Assembly: GCA_021234155.1 (NCBI GenBank)
Contig: JAJEKV010000002.1
Span: 28,512,262-28,576,261, forward strand
Direction: 5' to 3'
Length of the DNA: 64,000 bases
Origin: Isoetes taiwanensis
Taxonomy: Eukaryota; Streptophyta; Lycopodiopsida; Isoetales; Isoetaceae
Within the stretch, counting starts at the first letter, position 1. Every line of letters begins with the position of its first letter. Both the position numbers and the translations under genes were made by a program. The notes under the pieces are model-generated. The model searched no databases. It was given only the letters and a program-made list of their open reading frames with translations, and was not told the DNA's origin. Of the stretch, positions 58,494 to 64,000 are shown one piece after another.

Positions 58494-59880
58494 CTGGAAG
58501 AAAAAAAGAAACCCTATCTGCACAAGGAGAGGTTTTAAGGGGATAATTTACACGATTCATTTTCTCTTTTTGTGAAAGCACGGCCGCAACTTGGCTAATG
58601 GCTAATGCATTTACTTGTGAGCTTGGCATTGGTTGGTTCATTTGCAAATCCATTTCCATCTAGTATCAACATTTGCATAGGAATCAAGCAATGAATGTCA
58701 CTTTTTGTTACATCCCATTATGACAATTTAATTTGGGTGACCCCCGAGTCACAAAACCTCAGATAAATGTGGTATCTCACAAAAAAACACAAGAGATCTC
58801 AACTTTAGCCCGTAGAAAACTTCTAAATCTTTTACATCCTCGTCAATCATCCTAGAGACCGAATACAAATCACAATTATCTTAAGTAAATATGATGGTCC
58901 AACTGCAGTGAAATCCATTTAGTAGATGAGCATGAAGGTGATTTTGATTTGCGATCTTCTCACCCTCTACACCCCCTATCTGTCATTCCTTACCAAATTA
59001 TGCATCTAATATGCCTTCCAGTCTTGTTTTTCAAAAGTGATTATGCAATCTGTTGGGATGTTCACTCATTTGAGCATATAAGTTTATAAGAACAAGCCTA
59101 GACTAGGGACCTATATTGTGACAACTTAAGAAGTTTCTTCATAGTTGGCTGCTCTGAATGCAATCCATTACTTGTTTGAATCTTTAGAGCTTCAAGTTTT
59201 GCTCATTCATTTCACAATGCCATCTCCAAAATCCATGCTTCATCCTTAAGTGAGATCACATTATATGCAATATCACATTTTGAATGACTTTATAAATCAC
59301 TATATCCATTTAATGGATGGGGTTGCTCCCTGCATAGCCATCTACTTTCATGAAGTATGTAGAATTCTCAAAAGGAACTGTTACATCCTATGCAAATCTA
59401 TCTGTGATTTTTTATAAATCTATCTTGATTTGTTGTCTGTTATTAGTTATTGTATGTTCAAAAGGGTCTAGGCTTTACTACACAATGTAACATACCCTCC
59501 CCTGTTGAGTACATTTGCCATTTGTAAATATAGTAGTGGATACGAGAGTTATAGCAGGAAGATATCCATCGATTACAAACTAACAACTGCAAAGATATAA
59601 ATTGTCTAATATATTCTTAAATTTATCAAACATCATATATATTCAAGTAACTTGAACTATTTGTTCTCAAGTACATGATTAGCCCCAAACTATGCAGGCT
59701 TATCATTCAAAGACACGTCTAAAATTTATTTCGATTGAATGCCCACACATTCCCCACACATATTCCCCACACATTTTGTACATATTTCGTACAAATACAA
59801 CACATTAAACTATTGAAATGGCTACCCCCAAACCCCCCAATTGTTTTTGCTGATATTTATACAAGGCGTCCAATGGAAAG
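58494..59880. other. No gene recognised (copy B)
   Basis: Counterpart of 13,549-14,959; AT-rich. Confidence 0.5.
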
Positions 59881-60670
59881 CTCGGACCGTAGGACAGTGT
59901 GAATAATGTTGAAGTCAATGCAAGCGAAGATTCTGCTCTTAGTGAAACAATACATGCTGATATTAGCCGTAAAAATAATAGTACAGGATCTATTGCCAAT
60001 GCCTGAATACTTCCAGGGAGAACAATGGATAGATGCCCCAGAGAATTTGTCAATGGTCGTGGTGTTCATTTCATGAATCACGTCATCAGGGAGGACTATC
60101 TGTATATTCATCACTGAAAAAGCACCTATTACCCTCAAGGCAATGGCCTTACGAAGAGTACAAACAAGACACTGGTCACGATTTTAAAGAAAATCTGGCA
60201 TGTCTTCTATAGTCTTGATATCACATTTTGCAGATTTGCAGGAACCCGGAGCTGTTGCAATCTTGCCCATAGCTTTTCCCGAGGTACAATGCTAGTACGA
60301 AGCAACAATACAAGTCTTGCCAACGGTTCTTGCTGTCTTTGATCAGAGTCCGCAGTGTAAATATATGATCAATGGTTGAGTGTTAGGAATCCCCCTACAT
60401 GAGGGCTCGCACCTCTATTGCTTCTGCCCGTCTCGCCAACTGCTACCCGAGAATGCCAGCTAGCAGTTTTGCAAACACTGGACTGACCATGATTGTTCGA
60501 TAAATGGCTGGGCATTGAGGGTCACTTGCCTTGTAGATGGGAACAACCCTGCTAGTGTCAATTAAATTGGGTTTATGTCTTAATTTTGGGACAAATTTCA
60601 TATTGCATGTTTTTAGTAGCATATTCAAATTCACACATTTCACCTCAAAATTATGAAAACGTAATATCAT
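59881..60670 (-). pseudogene. LINE reverse-transcriptase remnant (copy B)
   Basis: The frame at 60,670-60,443 contains TSRVVPIYKASDPQCPAIYR and TIMVSPVFAKLLAGILG, the opening motifs of a non-LTR reverse transcriptase. After a break, PREKLWARLQQLRVPANLQN appears near 60,285-60,220, next to the first catalytic region. Later motifs are absent. Same truncated element as in copy A. Confidence 0.6.
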
Positions 60671-60869
60671 GTTATTTACAAAATAGTCAATATTTCACAA
60701 TATAGCACCATATCATAAAAACGTGATAACAAAAATTTACATAGTTATTCAACTTTCTTCAAGCACCCCCAATGATATCATAGTCTTTTTCCTGACATCC
60801 TGAGGTATTGTAATTCTCGCATTTCTAGCTGGAATAGTGTTTGGAGTCCATGAGTACAAAACACTTTCA

Positions 60870-63710
60870 TAGTCTAGCCAAAGATCAGGATCACTGGATT
60901 TCTCCTCCATCTCTTTGTCCAACAACTCGAGTACCTTTCTTTATCCGACACGTTGGTCAAGCGATGCACCGGACACCACCATTCCACCCCGCACATGGTT
61001 GAAGTTAATATTACCTTCTTCTTTGCAAATATCAGAGATAGTGAACCCCAACCACACCGGATATGTATCTAAATCTGGCGGCTTTACTACCACAAATTGG
61101 TGGCATTCGTGTCGAGTGGAAGGTTCATAAGCATCCATGCCTAGAAACTTTGGCCTATTGTTCTTAGGACCAACATAGTGTTTGTCGAGAAGGAGGAGGA
61201 GCATATTGTTTCATGAATGCTACTTACAAGTGTCATCAAAATCCTCAAAGACCCGGCTAAGGTCTTCCACCTAGTTTTAGGCAACCACCCTTCTTTCAAT
61301 TCATCCGAGGATGTGTCTATCTCCCCAACGGGTTAATCACCTTCTTCCAAGAAGCCACCAAGGCACGGTTGGTGTCATCCGGATTGGTTTGCCAATGCTT
61401 TATATAGTCTTGGATTCCTTCCTTAGTCAATCCCAATTGCTTCACTTCTTCAAGAGGTTTTAAAGCTTTTGGTTGACCTAGAGGTATCATAGGCTTGCCA
61501 TTCTCATCTCTACGCCATATTTCCTCCCCCTCCTCTCCACTCATCCCTCCTCAAGGTCTCATCTTCCATTGGAAGATTGGAATCCCATCTCTCACAAAAA
61601 AGTGAACTGCAGAGGTCGGAATGACCTTCAAGATCCAATGTATAACCATCCACAAAGCTCTTCCAATGGGCACTTCTTTCTATGAGAGAAGATATAGGGT
61701 TTGGAGTAGTGCATTCATGCAAGATTTCCATTAGCCTAGGAAAGTTGGTCACCGCTTTTTGCTTCAAGATACAACTATATTTGCCAAATAATGCATCCAC
61801 ATCCTCATGGGTATGCCCGGGCATAAGAAACCCTAAATTAACTCTTTCAAATATCCCCACGCCTGTTAAGTAGGATAGGAAAGAAAACATCCACTGTTCT
61901 TATTTTGGCCAAGCACAATTATCAAGTTGCAAGAGAAACCTTTTGGGTAGATCTTGAGGTTTAGCACGTGAAGTTGAAGCTCCAACATGTTCATTAGTCC
62001 CATGCCTTCTTTGAACTTTTCAATAAACCATCTAACAATGCCTTGTGAAGGTCCTGAACCATTTATCCATTTTCATAGTTTATTCCCAATAGGGACCATT
62101 TCCATCCAAACTAAAATGGCCAATAGGTTTGATTGCCCATGCAAGATTGCCCCAAAACATCCACTGTTCTTATTTTGGCGGCACAATTATCAAGTTGCAA
62201 GAGAAAAGATCTTGAGGTTTCCCGATGAAGTTGAAGGTCCAACCATTGTAAATCCATTTTCATAACAAGCTCTATGTTTAGGCTGAAGGTCCAGGAGGTG
62301 ACCATTGTATCAAACACCTCATGATACTCCCAATATGAAAATCTGGACCATCACTCCACAACTCCAAACTAAAATGGCCATAGTAGGTTTGATTACGCCC
62401 ATGCAAGATTGCCCCATCATTGAGATCTGTAAAGGGTATGATCTTCCACATGACTTTGGTATATACTTGAATTGTGGAAGACAAGTCTTTTTGCTGGTCC
62501 ATCTTGTCATGTATAATACATAAATAGTTATTGGGTTCTAATGCGGATAAAGTCCTCCACATCCAATAACATGATCTACATGATAGTTGGTCGGTCATAT
62601 GGTCCTTCATATGCTCCCTTATCCTAGCCCTTTGACTAGGTTGCACACGGTCTTATCAAGAGTCTCCTTCAACTTAGCACATAAATTGCACTTTGCAAAG
62701 TTGTTTGAAGTTGCTATGGTGACATGATTGAAATGCTTCTTCCATAACCTACTAAAGCTAGGTTGGGATATTGGAAGAATTCCCAATTCTCAAGTAGGGA
62801 ATTCACTTCTTTCAAAATACTCTTTTGAGTACAATGTGATGGCAACCTTTTCTCAACAACTGCTCTTCCCTTTTCATCCCTTCTACTTTTGTGTGGCATA
62901 GACTCGCATTGAAATCAAAATATTTTTCAAATATCTCCCCTGGCGACCAAGGTCCTAGCCGTTGGTCTCAACAAACCATTATTTCCATGTAAAGCAATCC
63001 GTTCCCCCTCTGCCTTTTTTTTTTTGCCAATTATGCCATGAAGAAGTTGGAATTGCATGGATACTCGCCATGCTTTTGCACATATCCATTTGCCTAGCAA
63101 AGGGTATCTTTTTCTTTGGGTTTCTTTCATCTTGAAGTGCATGCTCAAGATTGTGTACATGTAGGTCCTCCTCTCATCAATAGTGTACTCTTGAAAAGTG
63201 GCTCTTGCTTCCACCAATTGTTCTATTGTAAAGAATTGCATACAAGCACTCCAACAACAATCTGAGCCCCTAACCTTCACCATTGTCTCACGTTTGGTGT
63301 CACTATTCAACTTGGCTCTTTTGCTAGGATAATGTCCGGGCAATCGATACTTCTCCCCTTTGGCCTAGGTTTAGAGTTCCAACCGCCAATGGATCAATAT
63401 CAAGACAATCATTGTCCCCAACAACCTCGGGCTCACGGAAAAATATAATCCTCCACAAATTGAACACTACTTATAGGCCATGCCATGATGCAAGGAACCT
63501 CCAATTGCTTGACACAACCAAAACATTCCTTGTCACCCAAACCTTTACCTTTCAGGTTGTCTTCCAACATCGAAATTGCAATACCAATATTGTCTTCCCC
63601 TAGCCTTTCATCATTAACAGCTTTGACTGGGATCCGCTAGCACAATGACTCATTGGCCTACTATTTCCTTGTTGCACTTGTGCATGATTCTCACCTTCTT
63701 GTTCCTCCAT
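60870..63710 (-). pseudogene. DUF7869-type transposon-like protein (copy B)
   Basis: Start at 63,710. Frames run through RATFQEYTIDERRTYMYTIL, KWICAKAWRVSMQFQLLHGI, a CNLCAKLKETLDK region, CIIHDKMDQQKDLSSTIQVY, GRNQTYYGHFSLELWSDGPD, the DNC core, then the clearest part: a 126-codon frame at 61,890-61,510 with FERVNLGFLMPGHTHEDVDA and LFGKYSCILKQKAVTNFPRL. The C-terminal module has GLTKEGIQDYIKHWQTNPDD and AYEPSTRHECHQFVVVKPPD followed by WLGFTISDICKEEGNINFN. The order matches copy A. The family is spread as repeated, transposon-like genes; a nuclease role is inferred only. Many frame breaks. I saw no terminal inverted repeats. Confidence 0.68.
61884..62415 (-). repeat. Tandem duplication of the DNC.GQNKN core, shortened (copy B)
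   Basis: Units 61,884-62,153 and 62,154-62,415, both about 80 bp shorter than in copy A, with several separate internal gaps. The gaps differ between the two units. Confidence 0.85.
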
Positions 63711-64000
63711 TGCACCCTACTATAGAGGACTAATTGTTTTTCTTCAACATTCTTGCTAGGAGTTGGTTTTTCATTGATATTGCTCTTTTCAATATGTTGC
63801 ACACCATCTTGAGTTGGAGAGGCACCATTGACCTAGGCAAATTGCACCCTTTTTAGTCAATGAGTAGGAAAAAATTATTACACCATAAGATAAAAAAAAG
63901 TACGTACATTTATGGAATATGTAGAGGTAAATCAAATTTTTTTAAAAGCAAGAAATTCCTTGGAAATAGGTTTACTATAATAATAACAATGGGCGTAATC

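Larger units (their letters stand above)
46498..64000 (+). repeat. Large duplicated block, copy B (runs off the window)
   Basis: Direct copy of 1,499-19,190. It starts inside a PPR pseudogene and is still similar to copy A where the window ends. It has fewer corrupted CAG/CTG words than copy A over 52-55.2 kb, so it is usually the better text there. See copy A for the comparison. Confidence 0.95.

Noticed and set aside
1-64000. CRISPR arrays, bacterial operons or organelle genome pieces
   Set aside because: No spaced identical repeats of CRISPR type, no Shine-Dalgarno-led gene strings and no recognisable plastid or mitochondrial genes; introns and transposons mark nuclear plant DNA.

Overview
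The window is nuclear DNA of a land plant. It carries PLS-type PPR gene remnants, a three-repeat plant-style Myb gene interrupted by GT-AG introns, an L1-type plant LINE, a Ty1-copia element primed by initiator-Met tRNA, and a decayed piece of nuclear 25S rRNA. The sequence does not settle which lineage; the mix of DUF7869-like and LINE proteins would fit a fern, lycophyte or bryophyte, but that is a guess. Gene density is low and most recognisable coding matter is broken or mobile.

Layout. (1) 1-1,498: the 3' end of an unrecognised multi-exon gene and the tail of a PPR pseudogene. (2) 1,499-about 19,190 (copy A) and 46,498-64,000 (copy B, cut by the window end) are direct copies of one block of at least 17.5 kb. 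In order it holds a PPR remnant (-), an inverted repeat at the start of a Myb gene (+), an (AGAAT)n microsatellite, a second PPR remnant (-), a decayed 25S rRNA piece (-), an unrecognised multi-exon gene (-) readable in B and damaged in A, a LINE reverse-transcriptase remnant (-), and a long DUF7869-type transposon-like protein (-) whose core is tandemly duplicated. (3) 19.2-28.4 kb: AT-rich sequence with repeated TATA-box units, GA-rich tracts, a hairpin, a minisatellite and plus-strand coding-like stretches I cannot name. (4) 28.4-36.6 kb: a three-level nest, with a 2.3-kb hAT-like insertion inside a Ty1-copia element inside a LINE fragment. (5) 36.9-39.5 kb: a GC-rich hairpin and an unrecognised plus-strand multi-exon gene. 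(6) 40.7-46.1 kb: a nearly complete minus-strand L1-type LINE, followed by the junction into copy B.

The two copies of the block, the two LTRs and the conserved 25S piece let the sequence be checked against itself. In many stretches CAG and CTG are replaced by odd strings (CGG, CTTTG, TTCG, TTACG), while the partner copy has the normal triplet. This looks like a systematic consensus error at CHG-methylated sites and accounts for many of the frameshifts. Breaks shared by both copies, and breaks away from CAG/CTG, are more likely to be real. No bacterial-type operon, CRISPR array or intact tRNA gene was seen.
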